A stretch of 64,000 bases of DNA from Pseudoruminococcus massiliensis (GTDB lineage Bacteria > Bacillota > Clostridia > Oscillospirales > Acutalibacteraceae), in the NCBI RefSeq assembly GCF_900291955.1, contig NZ_OLMR01000003.1, forward strand, positions 124,001-188,000. The letters are read 5' to 3'. This document shows, piece after piece, positions 55,818 through 64,000 of the stretch (the first letter of the stretch is position 1; each line of letters starts with the position of its first letter). A model generated the notes under the pieces. It saw only the letters and a program-made list of their open reading frames with translations, searched no databases and was not told the origin of the DNA. The translations under genes were made by a program, and so were the position numbers.

Positions 55818-56941
55818 TGGCAGATTTGTCATTCCGCAATATAAAAAAGGTTTATGACGGCAATGTAGTAGCTGTTCACGATTTTAATCTCAATATAAAG
55901 GACAAAGAATTTGTTGTATTCGTCGGACCATCAGGATGTGGAAAATCAACCACCTTGAGAATGGTTGCCGGTCTTGAAAGCATTACCGATGGTGAATTAT
56001 ATATAGGCGATACGCTTGTTAATAATGTTGCTCCAAAAGATAGAGATATTGCTATGGTTTTCCAAAACTATGCACTTTATCCTCATATGACAGTTTATAA
56101 TAATATGGCTTTTTCAATAAAACTAAGAAAAGTACCTCGTGAAGAAATTGACAAACGAGTTAGAGAAGCAGCAGAAATCCTTGGAATTACTGAGTTTCTG
56201 CAAAGAAAGCCAAAGGCTCTCTCAGGCGGTCAGCGTCAGCGTGTAGCTATTGGACGCGCAATAGTTCGTGACCCAAAGGTTTTCTTGCTTGACGAACCTC
56301 TCTCTAATCTTGATGCAAAATTGAGAGCTCAAACAAGAACAGAAATTTCAAAACTTCATCAAAGATTGGGTACAACATTTATTTATGTTACTCATGACCA
56401 AGTTGAGGCTATGACACTCGGTGATAGAATAGTTATCATGAAAGATGGCTTTATTCAACAGGTTGGAACTCCAATAGAAGTATTCCACTTCCCAAGAAAT
56501 ATATTTGTTGCAGGCTTTATAGGAACACCTCAAATGAATTTCTTTGATGCAGAGCTTATTAAAGATGAAAATGGATATTCTGTAAAATTATTAGGTATGG
56601 TTATTAGACTTAATGACAAAATGCAAGAGGTTTACACTAAAAATAATGTTAAGTCTATGCCAGTAACACTCGGTGTAAGAGCTGAAAATCTTGCAATAGT
56701 ACCACAAGGCAGTCAATTATCTGTTGATACTATCGTAGAAGTAAGCGAAATGCTTGGCAACGAAGTTCATCTTCACGCTTATATTGATAATAAGGATACT
56801 GCAATTCGTATCCCTGCTCTTGACGCAGATGCCGAATCTATCTTCTATCAACCTGGGGATAAAATTACAGTTGGTTTTAATAACAAGGCATTACATATTT
56901 TTGATAAAGAAAAGAAAACAAATCTTTACTATAATGATTAA
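55817..56941 (+). CDS. msmK: Sugar ABC transporter ATPase, MsmK/UgpC type
   Basis: 374 residues: ATPase core with Walker A GPSGCGKST, Q-loop MVFQNYALYPHM, signature LSGGQRQRVAIGRAI, Walker B VFLLDEPLSNLDAKLR, H-loop VTHDQVEAMT, then a C-terminal regulatory TOBE/OB region (from about 240). In many Firmicutes MsmK is encoded alone and shared; here it is the last gene of the operon, giving a self-contained transporter. Confidence 0.95.
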   Translation: MADLSFRNIKKVYDGNVVAVHDFNLNIKDKEFVVFVGPSGCGKSTTLRMVAGLESITDGELYIGDTLVNNVAPKDRDIAMVFQNYALYPHMTVYNNMAFSIKLRKVPREEIDKRVREAAEILGITEFLQRKPKALSGGQRQRVAIGRAIVRDPKVFLLDEPLSNLDAKLRAQTRTEISKLHQRLGTTFIYVTHDQVEAMTLGDRIVIMKDGFIQQVGTPIEVFHFPRNIFVAGFIGTPQMNFFDAELIKDENGYSVKLLGMVIRLNDKMQEVYTKNNVKSMPVTLGVRAENLAIVPQGSQLSVDTIVEVSEMLGNEVHLHAYIDNKDTAIRIPALDADAESIFYQPGDKITVGFNNKALHIFDKEKKTNLYYND

Positions 56942-56957
56942 CCTCCTCATATAATGA

Positions 56958-57066
56958 CCTGCCCAAGATTGTGCAGATAATACAAATAGAATCCATTTGA
57001 TGTAGAAAATTAAATTTTAAGCAACAAACTGATTTCGTTTTTCAAACGGAGTCAGTTTTGTTTTTA
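56958..57066 (+). repeat. Composite intergenic repeat (D copy 2 + B copy 3)
   Basis: 56960-56985 resembles the nrdR terminator left half (CTGCCC-AAG-TTGTGCAGA..AA). 57002-57025 equals 10933-10956 exactly, and 57026-57066 carries the repeat B hairpin core (ATTTCGTTTTTCAAACGGAG with TCAGTTTTGTTTTT). It may serve as the sugar operon terminator. The stretch 57067-57241 shows no gene. Confidence 0.6.
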
Positions 57067-57241
57067 TCGAATACAATAGTTATGTAAAAAATCGACATAC
57101 TCAAACATAAATAGTTTCAATGTGTTCTGTTGTATCTCTTGAAGAAAGTCATTCATCTTTTACCCAAGTTTGAATGCTATTCCTTATTATATTCAAAATT
57201 TCTTTTTATATAAACAACAATTCATTTTACCTCAAGAAAAA

Positions 57242-57273
57242 AAGATAACAGTATTATACAACACTGTTATCTT
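57242..57273. terminator. Terminator of the serine acetyltransferase gene
   Basis: AAGATAACAGT (57242-57252) and complement ACTGTTATCTT, 10-base loop, preceded and followed by A/T runs. Confidence 0.75.
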
Positions 57274-57297
57274 AGATATCCTATTCAATATATAAAT

Positions 57298-58254
57298 TTA
57301 TATGACATAATACCAGCTTTCGTCTTGTTCAAGCTCTGCTCTTTCAACAGGGTGTTCTGCATCATAATTACAGCTTAATTCTTGATTCTTTATGCTTACT
57401 CTTGCTCCAGCTTGAATAGATTTCGTAATGAAAGCATTACCACCAACAACAACATCTTTGCCAACAACTGTTTCTCCACCAAGAATTGATGCTCCAGAGT
57501 AGATTGTTACATTATCTTCAATTGTTGGGTGACGCTTTTTATTTTTGAGTTTTTGTCCACCTCTTGTAGATAATGCACCAAGAGTAACACCTTGATAAAC
57601 CTTTACATTATCACCTATAATTGTAGTTTCTCCGATAACGATGCCAGTTCCGTGATCAATAAAGAAATATTTCCCGATTTCTGCACCTGGGTGAATGTCT
57701 ATACCTGTCTTGCTATGGGCATATTCGGTCATCATTCTCGGAATAAGCGGTACAGAAAGCTTATAAAGCTCATGTGCAATTCTATTTATAAATATTGCAT
57801 ATAATCCAGGATATGAAATAATAATTTCCTCTTTATTAAATGCCGCAGGGTCGCCCTCAAATGCTGCTTGAACATCTGTTTCTATATATTCTCTTATATG
57901 CGGTATTTTCTTCAGAAATGTAAGGGCAATTTTCTGAGATTCTGCATAAAGGCTGCTTTCGTTGAGGTCTTTGTAATCTTTAGAATATTTAAGCACTAAT
58001 GAAATCTGCTTACAAAGATTATAGAGAACATCTTCAAGAAGCATGGTAACATTATTCTTTAGAGTATAACTGTGATATGATTTATTCTTGAAGTAGCCTG
58101 AAAAAATAATTTTCTGAAGCTTATTTACAATATCAATAACAACCTCTTTATCAGGTTGACTAAAAGTATTGATTTTATCAATAGAACGACCTTTATCATA
58201 GTCTGCAATAATATCATCAACTAAGTTTACTATTTCATTTTCTATTGTTGTCAT
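57298..58254 (-). CDS. cysE: Serine O-acetyltransferase (EpsC/CysE)
   Basis: Acetylates serine to O-acetylserine for cysteine synthesis. 318 residues from ATG 58254 (GGAG nine bases upstream). An N-terminal helical domain of about 170 residues precedes the left-handed beta-helix: GIDIHPGAEIGKYFFIDHGTGIVIGETTIIG (active-site His and Asp), VTLGALSTRGGQK and HPTIEDNVTIYSGASILGG. The long N-terminus marks the epsC-type variant. No cysK adjoins it. Confidence 0.93.
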   Translation of the reverse strand: MTTIENEIVNLVDDIIADYDKGRSIDKINTFSQPDKEVVIDIVNKLQKIIFSGYFKNKSYHSYTLKNNVTMLLEDVLYNLCKQISLVLKYSKDYKDLNESSLYAESQKIALTFLKKIPHIREYIETDVQAAFEGDPAAFNKEEIIISYPGLYAIFINRIAHELYKLSVPLIPRMMTEYAHSKTGIDIHPGAEIGKYFFIDHGTGIVIGETTIIGDNVKVYQGVTLGALSTRGGQKLKNKKRHPTIEDNVTIYSGASILGGETVVGKDVVVGGNAFITKSIQAGARVSIKNQELSCNYDAEHPVERAELEQDESWYYVI

Positions 58255-58469
58255 ATTGTGCATCTCCAATCTATAAGTATATCTTTTAATATTATACTCT
58301 ACACTCTATGGTTTTGCAAGCACATAAATTCAAAGGAAGATTGGCTTTGAATGAGTAAACAAAATGTTAATGAATAAGTAGACGAAAAATGGAGCTGTGA
58401 GAAAACAGCCCCAGGTATTTATTTCAAAAATGTTATTAACATTGGCATAGTGATATTAGAAAGCTTTCG

Positions 58470-58498
58470 TTGACACCTACATAAAAAAAGATTATAAT
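58470..58498 (+). promoter_or_regulatory. ilvD promoter
   Basis: Consensus TTGACA (58470-58475), 17-base spacer, TATAAT (58493-58498). A weak hairpin (58390-58413) lies upstream; no T-box or other riboswitch was recognised. Confidence 0.75.
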
Positions 58499-58536
58499 AT
58501 ATCTATGAATTTCATTTAAGAAAGTAGGTTATCCAA

Positions 58537-60204
58537 ATGAAAAGTGATAAGCTTAATAATGGTGTTGATTGGGCTCCAAGAAGGTCGTTGCTCCACGCAC
58601 TTGGTATGACTAACGAAGAAATCGCACAACCTCTTATTGGTATTGTAAGTTCATATAACGAAATCGTTCCAGGTCATATGAACATAGACAAAATCGTAGA
58701 GGCTGTTAAGCAGGGTGTTGCTATGGCTGGCGGTACTCCGGTTGTTTTTCCGGCTATCGCTGTATGTGATGGTATTGCCATGGGACATGAAGGTATGAAG
58801 TATTCCCTTGTGACTCGTGACCTTATTGCCGATTCAACAGAAGCTATGGCTATGGCTCACGGTTTAGATGCTCTTGTTATGGTTCCTAACTGCGATAAGA
58901 ATGTTCCTGGCTTGCTTATGGCTGCTGCTCGTGTTAATATTCCAACTATCTTTGTCAGTGGCGGTCCTATGCTTGCTGGTCTTGTTGATGGTTGCAAGAG
59001 AAGCCTTTCAAGTATGTTTGAGGCTGTTGGCTCTTATAATGCCGGAAAAATCTCCGCTGAAAAGCTTGAAGAGTTTGAAAATAAAGTCTGTCCAACCTGT
59101 GGCTCTTGCTCAGGTATGTACACAGCTAACTCTATGAACTGCCTTACCGAGGTTCTCGGTATGGGACTTCGTGGCAATGGTACTATCCCTGCTGTATATT
59201 CAGAGAGAATTCAGCTTGCTAAACACGCAGGTATGCAGGTTATGGAGCTTCTCCGCAAGGATATTAAGCCTCGTGACATTATGACACTTGACGCATTCAA
59301 GAACGCTCTCACAATGGATATGGCTCTTGGTTGTAGTACAAACTCTATGCTTCATCTTCCAGCTATCGCTCACGAATGTGGCATTGAGCTTGACCTTGAT
59401 ATGGCTAATGCAATCAGTGAAAAAACTCCTAACATTTGCCACCTTGCTCCTGCTGGCAGCCACTATATGGAAGAACTTAACGAGGCAGGCGGTATCTACG
59501 CTGTTATGAAAGAAATCGACAAGCTTGGTTTGCTCAAAACTGATATTATCACTTGCACAGGCAAAACTGTTGCAGAAAATATCGCAAACGCTGTTAATAA
59601 GAATCCTGATATTATCCGTCATTCTGACAATCCTTATTCAAAAACTGGTGGTATTGCAGTTCTTAAGGGCAACCTTGCTCCTGATTCATGTGTTGTTAAG
59701 CGTTCTGCTGTCGCTCCTGAAATGCTTGTACATTCAGGCCCAGCAAAGGTTTATGATTGCGAAGAGGATGCTATGGCTGCTATCAATGGCGGTGAAATTG
59801 TAGATGGTGATGTTGTTGTTATCCGTTATGAAGGTCCTAAGGGTGGTCCTGGTATGCGTGAAATGCTCAATCCTACATCTGCTATTATGGGTAGAGGACT
59901 TGGCAGCACAGTTGCCCTCATCACAGACGGACGCTTCTCTGGTGCTACTCGTGGTGCAGCTATCGGTCATGTATCTCCTGAAGCTGCTGTCGGCGGAAAT
60001 ATTGCCCTCATAAAGAATGGCGATATTATAGACATTGATATTCCTGCAAACACAATCAATGTTCGCCTTTCTGATGAAGAACTTGAAGAACGCCGTAAGG
60101 CTTGGACTCCAAGAGAACCTAAAATTACAACAGGCTATCTCGCAAGATATGCTTCTCTTGTAACATCTGGTAACAGAGGTGCTGTTCTCGAGGTAAAAAA
60201 ATAA
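58537..60204 (+). CDS. ilvD: Dihydroxy-acid dehydratase
   Basis: Iron-sulfur enzyme that makes the 2-keto acids of valine, isoleucine and leucine synthesis. 555 residues, normal length. Cluster cysteines in PNCDKNVPG and [18 protein letters not shown]; the [15 protein letters not shown] and [13 protein letters not shown] blocks are conserved, as is the C-terminal [16 protein letters not shown] site before ATG. Preceded by a consensus promoter, followed by a strong terminator, so monocistronic. Confidence 0.97.
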   Translation: MKSDKLNNGVDWAPRRSLLHALGMTNEEIAQPLIGIVSSYNEIVPGHMNIDKIVEAVKQGVAMAGGTPVVFPAIAVCDGIAMGHEGMKYSLVTRDLIADSTEAMAMAHGLDALVMVPNCDKNVPGLLMAAARVNIPTIFVSGGPMLAGLVDGCKRSLSSMFEAVGSYNAGKISAEKLEEFENKVCPTCGSCSGMYTANSMNCLTEVLGMGLRGNGTIPAVYSERIQLAKHAGMQVMELLRKDIKPRDIMTLDAFKNALTMDMALGCSTNSMLHLPAIAHECGIELDLDMANAISEKTPNICHLAPAGSHYMEELNEAGGIYAVMKEIDKLGLLKTDIITCTGKTVAENIANAVNKNPDIIRHSDNPYSKTGGIAVLKGNLAPDSCVVKRSAVAPEMLVHSGPAKVYDCEEDAMAAINGGEIVDGDVVVIRYEGPKGGPGMREMLNPTSAIMGRGLGSTVALITDGRFSGATRGAAIGHVSPEAAVGGNIALIKNGDIIDIDIPANTINVRLSDEELEERRKAWTPREPKITTGYLARYASLVTSGNRGAVLEVKK

Positions 60205-60224
60205 TAATAAATTTAAAAAATGAC

Positions 60225-60270
60225 AAAAGTTTCGCTTAGGTCTTTAAACGGATTTAAGCGAAACTTTTTT
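60225..60270 (+). terminator. ilvD terminator
   Basis: 14-base arms AAAAGTTTCGCTTA and TAAGCGAAACTTTT, then a T-run. Confidence 0.88.
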
Positions 60271-60327
60271 ATTAATATGAATTCTATAAAGATTATAAGT
60301 TTAAAATCTACTATGAACCCCTTTATA

Positions 60328-60735
60328 CTAACGGCGACGAGGACGGCGATTTACACCAAGTATTCCGCCAAATGAGCCTGATAAAAGCATTGCCGCAAAT
60401 CTCATAAGCGTATCAAGATTTATAGAATCTGATGAAATAATTGTTCCTGTGAGTAACACAATTATAAATAAGAGCAAAGCCGATAATGCACCAACAATAA
60501 TTCCACGAGCCTTGAGTATGCGTGAGGCAAGAAAACCTGCTAAAAATGCCGATATGCAGGAGGATATAATCGCCGCCGCAAAAACCGCTGTCTGTGATAA
60601 GGATTTCATTTTAAGCACAAAAAATGAACTTAAAAACAACATCAATATCAGCATAACACCACCAAATAATCCGCCAAAAATGACAGCTCTAGCCATAATT
60701 TTTATTGTAATTTGTTGCGACTTTTCTTTTCTCAC
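60328..60735 (-). CDS. TIGR04086-type membrane protein
   Basis: 135 residues, four membrane segments (about 16-38, 46-66, 74-98, 108-128), ending GILGVNRRPRRR. This matches TIGR04086, a small clostridial membrane protein family usually encoded next to yajC and tgt, as here. Function unknown. It is separated from yajC by a terminator. Confidence 0.85.
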   Translation of the reverse strand: MRKEKSQQITIKIMARAVIFGGLFGGVMLILMLFLSSFFVLKMKSLSQTAVFAAAIISSCISAFLAGFLASRILKARGIIVGALSALLLFIIVLLTGTIISSDSINLDTLMRFAAMLLSGSFGGILGVNRRPRRR

Positions 60736-60737
60736 AA

Positions 60738-60784
60738 AAAAACCTCCCGAAACAATTATATTCTAATTGTATTCAGGAGGTTTT
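60738..60784. terminator. Terminator of yajC
   Basis: AAAACCTCC.GAA.CAATTA-type arm pairs with TAATTGTATTCAGGAGGTTTT; two mismatches. T-run reads on the minus strand. Confidence 0.75.
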
Positions 60785-60813
60785 GTTAATATGATATGCT
60801 GTTATTATAAAAA

Positions 60814-61239
60814 TTAATTCTCGTCTTTTTTACCAAAGAATGTTTTCTTTTTCTTAGACTCTTCAGTTTTTTCAGATTTGGCTTCCTCTTTCTTAGACTC
60901 AGGGTTCTTTTCTGTATCAATAGTAGAGATAGCCCATCTTTTGATTCTAAGTCTTGAACGGTCACTTGCTGTTTCAATAACAATAGAGTCATCGTCCTTA
61001 ATAGAAACAACACGACCCATAATGCCACCAATGGTTGTAATATCATCACCGACTTCAAGGCTGTTTTTCATTTCTTCCTCTGCCTTCTTTTTCTTCTTAT
61101 TAGGACGGAAGATAAAGAAATAAATAGCAAGAGCAAGGAGAGCATACATACCCAAAAGCATCCAGATTTGACCTGGATTTTGTTGTTGAGCTGCATCTGC
61201 GGAAGAAGCAGCATTATCAAGTAAAAAATTAAAATTCAT
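60814..61239 (-). CDS. yajC: Preprotein translocase subunit YajC
   Basis: 141 residues: one membrane segment (IWMLLGMYALLALAIYFF, about 26-46), the family motif FRPNKKKKKAEEEMKNSLEVG and GIMGRVVSIKDDDSIVIETA. Binds SecDF in the Sec system. The C-terminal ~45 residues are a Lys/Glu-rich low-complexity tail, longer than in typical YajC. AAAGGAA before ATG. Confidence 0.92.
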   Translation of the reverse strand: MNFNFLLDNAASSADAAQQQNPGQIWMLLGMYALLALAIYFFIFRPNKKKKKAEEEMKNSLEVGDDITTIGGIMGRVVSIKDDDSIVIETASDRSRLRIKRWAISTIDTEKNPESKKEEAKSEKTEESKKKKTFFGKKDEN

Positions 61240-61350
61240 TCTTTTACATTCCTTTCGATTTCAAAAAGTCCAGTGGAATATTTTTCAAATTTTGCAAAGA
61301 CTAATAATGATATTATATCAATTTAATCAGTAATATGCAAGTGAAATATG

Positions 61351-62481
61351 TCAGATTCGTCTGCCTATAATTTCTACATATTCATTATAAAATTTGTCAA
61401 ATTCGTCATTTTTAAGGGCTTCACGAATTTTAATCATAAGGGTATTGTAGAAATAAATATTATGAATAACTGCCAGTCGCATAGCAAGCATTTCTCCACT
61501 TTTGAAAAGATGTCTAAGATATGCACGAGAGAAATTCTTGCAAAGAGGACAATCACACTGTGAATCAACAGGTGAATCATCAAGAGCATATTTCTCGTTG
61601 AACATATTCATTCTGCCACTCCAAGTAAAAAGATGTGCGTGTCGAGCATTTCTTGATGGCATAACACAATCGAAAAGGTCAACTCCACGCCTTACAGCCT
61701 CAAGAATGTTTACAGGAGTTCCAACACCCATAAGATATCGAACCTTATTTTTAGGAGCATAAGGCTCAACTGCTTCAATTATGCGGTACATTTCTTCTGC
61801 ACTTTCACCAACAGCAAGACCTCCAATAGCATAGCCATCAAGGTCAAGCTCACTTATAGCTTTCATATGCTCGATTCTTATATCTTCATAGGTTGAACCC
61901 TGATTTATTCCAAAAAGCTGTTGTTGTTTATTTATAGTATCTTCTCTTGAATTAAGCTCTGCCATTTTTTTCTTACAGCGAACAAGCCAGCGATAAGTTC
62001 TGTCGCAGGAATTTTTTGTATAATTATATTCGGCGGGGTTTTCAATACATTCATCAAAAGCCATAGCAATATCAGAACCGAGATTGGATTGAATAGTCAT
62101 GCTTTCTTCCGGACCCATGAAAATTCTATGTCCATCAATATGAGAAGAAAATGTTACTCCCTCTTCGGTTATGTTTCTTAGCTTTGCAAGTGAGAAAACC
62201 TGAAATCCACCACTATCTGTAAGAATAGGTCCAGCCCAACGGGTAAATTTATGAAGTCCGCCAAGTTTTTTAATATTCTCATCGCCTGGACGCAAATGTA
62301 AATGATAAGTATTACATAGCTGAACCTGACAGCGAAGTTCCTTTAAGTCAAGTGCAGATAAAGCACCCTTTATCGCACCACAGGTGGCAACATTCATAAA
62401 ACCAGGTGTCTGAACCTCTCCATGTGCAGTTGTAAAAGAGCCAAGCCTGGCAGAACCGTTTGTTTTTATAAGCTTATACAT
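61351..62481 (-). CDS. tgt: Queuine tRNA-ribosyltransferase
   Basis: Exchanges guanine 34 of Asp, Asn, His and Tyr tRNAs for preQ1 or queuine. 376 residues from ATG 62481 (AAGGAAG upstream; ATG 62508 is an alternative). Conserved LTDSGGFQVFSLAKLR (nucleophile side), IAMAFDECIE, GFAIGGLAVGE-type motif YAIGGLAVGESAEE, LMGVGTPVNILEAV and the zinc site CDCPLCKNF ... H. Overlaps the preceding gene's stop by 8 bases, so both are cotranscribed. Confidence 0.96.
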   Translation of the reverse strand: MYKLIKTNGSARLGSFTTAHGEVQTPGFMNVATCGAIKGALSALDLKELRCQVQLCNTYHLHLRPGDENIKKLGGLHKFTRWAGPILTDSGGFQVFSLAKLRNITEEGVTFSSHIDGHRIFMGPEESMTIQSNLGSDIAMAFDECIENPAEYNYTKNSCDRTYRWLVRCKKKMAELNSREDTINKQQQLFGINQGSTYEDIRIEHMKAISELDLDGYAIGGLAVGESAEEMYRIIEAVEPYAPKNKVRYLMGVGTPVNILEAVRRGVDLFDCVMPSRNARHAHLFTWSGRMNMFNEKYALDDSPVDSQCDCPLCKNFSRAYLRHLFKSGEMLAMRLAVIHNIYFYNTLMIKIREALKNDEFDKFYNEYVEIIGRRI

Positions 62482-63154
62482 TTGTTTCTGTTCTTCCTTT
62501 ATTTTCATTTCCGTCAGTAGAGAATTTAAGAGGATTATTGTCCTTGTCTACAAGTGCAGTCATCTTGTTGCCGTCAAAAACAGCAAGTGTACCAACAGGC
62601 ATACAAAGAATACGAACAGAAAGTGGTCTGAATTTTAGAAGCTCGCAAGTCTGAATCTCAGCATAATCACCAGGCTCATGCTGAGATTCGTCATCACCCA
62701 TAACGCCAAGATACCAGCCAGAATCATCAGCATTCTCAGGCTCTGAGCGTGAAAAATAAACATCTTTTGCAGTAAGAGCATCTTTAAGCACGAGCATTTT
62801 ATGCTTAAAGGTTATAGGCATAGTGCCTGGAACAACCTGTATACCAGCTGTGTGCATAGCCTCGCTCTGAAAATTTTGCACCATAAGCGGTATTGTAAGA
62901 TTATTTGTCCTTGTATTATGTGGGTCACGATGAAAATCAGGAGCAAGAATATCCCAATAATCATCTTCTTTCTTAAAATAATAATAAGACCAACCTGCAC
63001 AAAGAGTAAAATCCTCATTAAAAATATCCTTCTGAGAATTGAGCTGAGCTATAACTTCAGCCAAAGAACGAACAGCATTTTCAAGTTTTTCTTCACAAGT
63101 CAAATGTACTGTTTTATCAGCAATCTGTACAATATAAGTTCTCATAATAGGCAT
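62474..63154 (-). CDS. Hypothetical protein upstream of tgt, Imm33-like C-terminus (tentative)
   Basis: 226 residues, no signal or membrane segment. The C-terminal third (SGWYLGVMGDDESQ ... GDYAEIQTCELLKF ... LAVFDGNKMTAL) recalls the DUF2185/Imm33 domain, found in some toxin immunity proteins, but the match is by eye and weak. N-terminal half (about 1-150) contains TCEEKLENAVRSLAEVIAQL and FHRDPHNTRTNNLTIP. Start ATG 63154 or 63145; neither has a strong ribosome site. Translationally coupled to tgt. Confidence 0.6.
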   Translation of the reverse strand: MPIMRTYIVQIADKTVHLTCEEKLENAVRSLAEVIAQLNSQKDIFNEDFTLCAGWSYYYFKKEDDYWDILAPDFHRDPHNTRTNNLTIPLMVQNFQSEAMHTAGIQVVPGTMPITFKHKMLVLKDALTAKDVYFSRSEPENADDSGWYLGVMGDDESQHEPGDYAEIQTCELLKFRPLSVRILCMPVGTLAVFDGNKMTALVDKDNNPLKFSTDGNENKGRTETNV

Positions 63155-63316
63155 CTCATTTCTGTATAAATTTTATTCTGAAATTGTTTAATTTTCATTA
63201 GAATTCCACTTCTAAATATAACAAATTGAATAGATAAAGTCAACTGCTGACAAATAAAGTTTTTGCCTAATAAATAAAAAAGATTGCAAATTGCGTATAA
63301 AAAGCTCGAGTTAGGG

Positions 63317-63345
63317 TTGACAAACTAAAATAGAGGTGCTATTAT
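63317..63345 (+). promoter_or_regulatory. eno promoter
   Basis: TTGACA (63317-63322), 17-base spacer, TATTAT (63340-63345), then AAAGGAG before ATG 63397. The gap 63170-63316 shows no gene. Confidence 0.7.
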
Positions 63346-63393
63346 AAATTCGGTTAGAATATACTAACTTATCTGATGTCAAAGGAGATTTAA

Positions 63394-64000
<607 letters not shown>

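Overview
The window is AT-rich (GC roughly one third, judged by eye), with AAGGAGG-type ribosome binding sites, occasional TTG/GTG starts and gene families typical of gut Clostridia (DUF4317, DUF5685, DUF6935, TIGR04086, a CBM26-like starch-binding module, CwlD, RodA). I infer a low-GC Oscillospiraceae/Ruminococcus-like anaerobe. No rRNA, tRNA, CRISPR array, phage or complete insertion sequence was seen. Only transposase and ABC-transporter relics and short intergenic repeats suggest past mobility.

Layout. 1-21.8 kb is mostly core: a truncated PAS-type sensor, typA plus an exonuclease, radA, cwlD, DUF4317, mscS-coaX, nrdG, rodA, pfkA, then secreted or envelope proteins (a Cys-His amidase-like protein with Big2 repeats, a DNA/RNA nuclease lipoprotein with a small partner, a zinc-ribbon/CBM26 membrane protein, an SGNH lipoprotein), thioredoxin, a cyclophilin lipoprotein and an S1-domain protein. 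21.8-29.4 kb is accessory: a transposase tail, a complete MacB/FtsX-like ABC exporter with a small secreted protein, orphan hypothetical genes, and a second, decayed ABC exporter.

29.4-46.2 kb, all on the minus strand, is the most unusual part. One operon (29.4-33.0 kb) encodes a multi-pass kinase-like sensor, a histidine kinase and a LuxR-type response regulator. The adjacent operon (33.2-46.2 kb) encodes, in transcription order, a MATE exporter fused to an RsbW-like ATPase domain, a trimodular NRPS (A-T-C-A-T-C-A-T-R) ending in a reductase, a STAS anti-sigma-antagonist-like protein, and a membrane PP2C/SpoIIE-like phosphatase fused to a second RsbW-like domain. I read this as a peptide-aldehyde-type biosynthetic locus wired to a partner-switching circuit with no sigma factor in sight. 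Reductase-terminated NRPSs of gut Clostridia are known to make peptide aldehydes and pyrazinones; the product here and the signalling link are inference.

46.5-64 kb returns to housekeeping: a DUF5685-DnaJ-membrane protein operon, nrdR, a pyridoxal-kinase-like gene, a TatD-type amidohydrolase, a complete carbohydrate ABC operon (binding protein, two permeases, YesL-like protein, MsmK-like ATPase) with a palindrome inside its promoter, serine acetyltransferase, ilvD, a TIGR04086 protein, yajC, tgt, an unidentified gene, and the 5' part of enolase.
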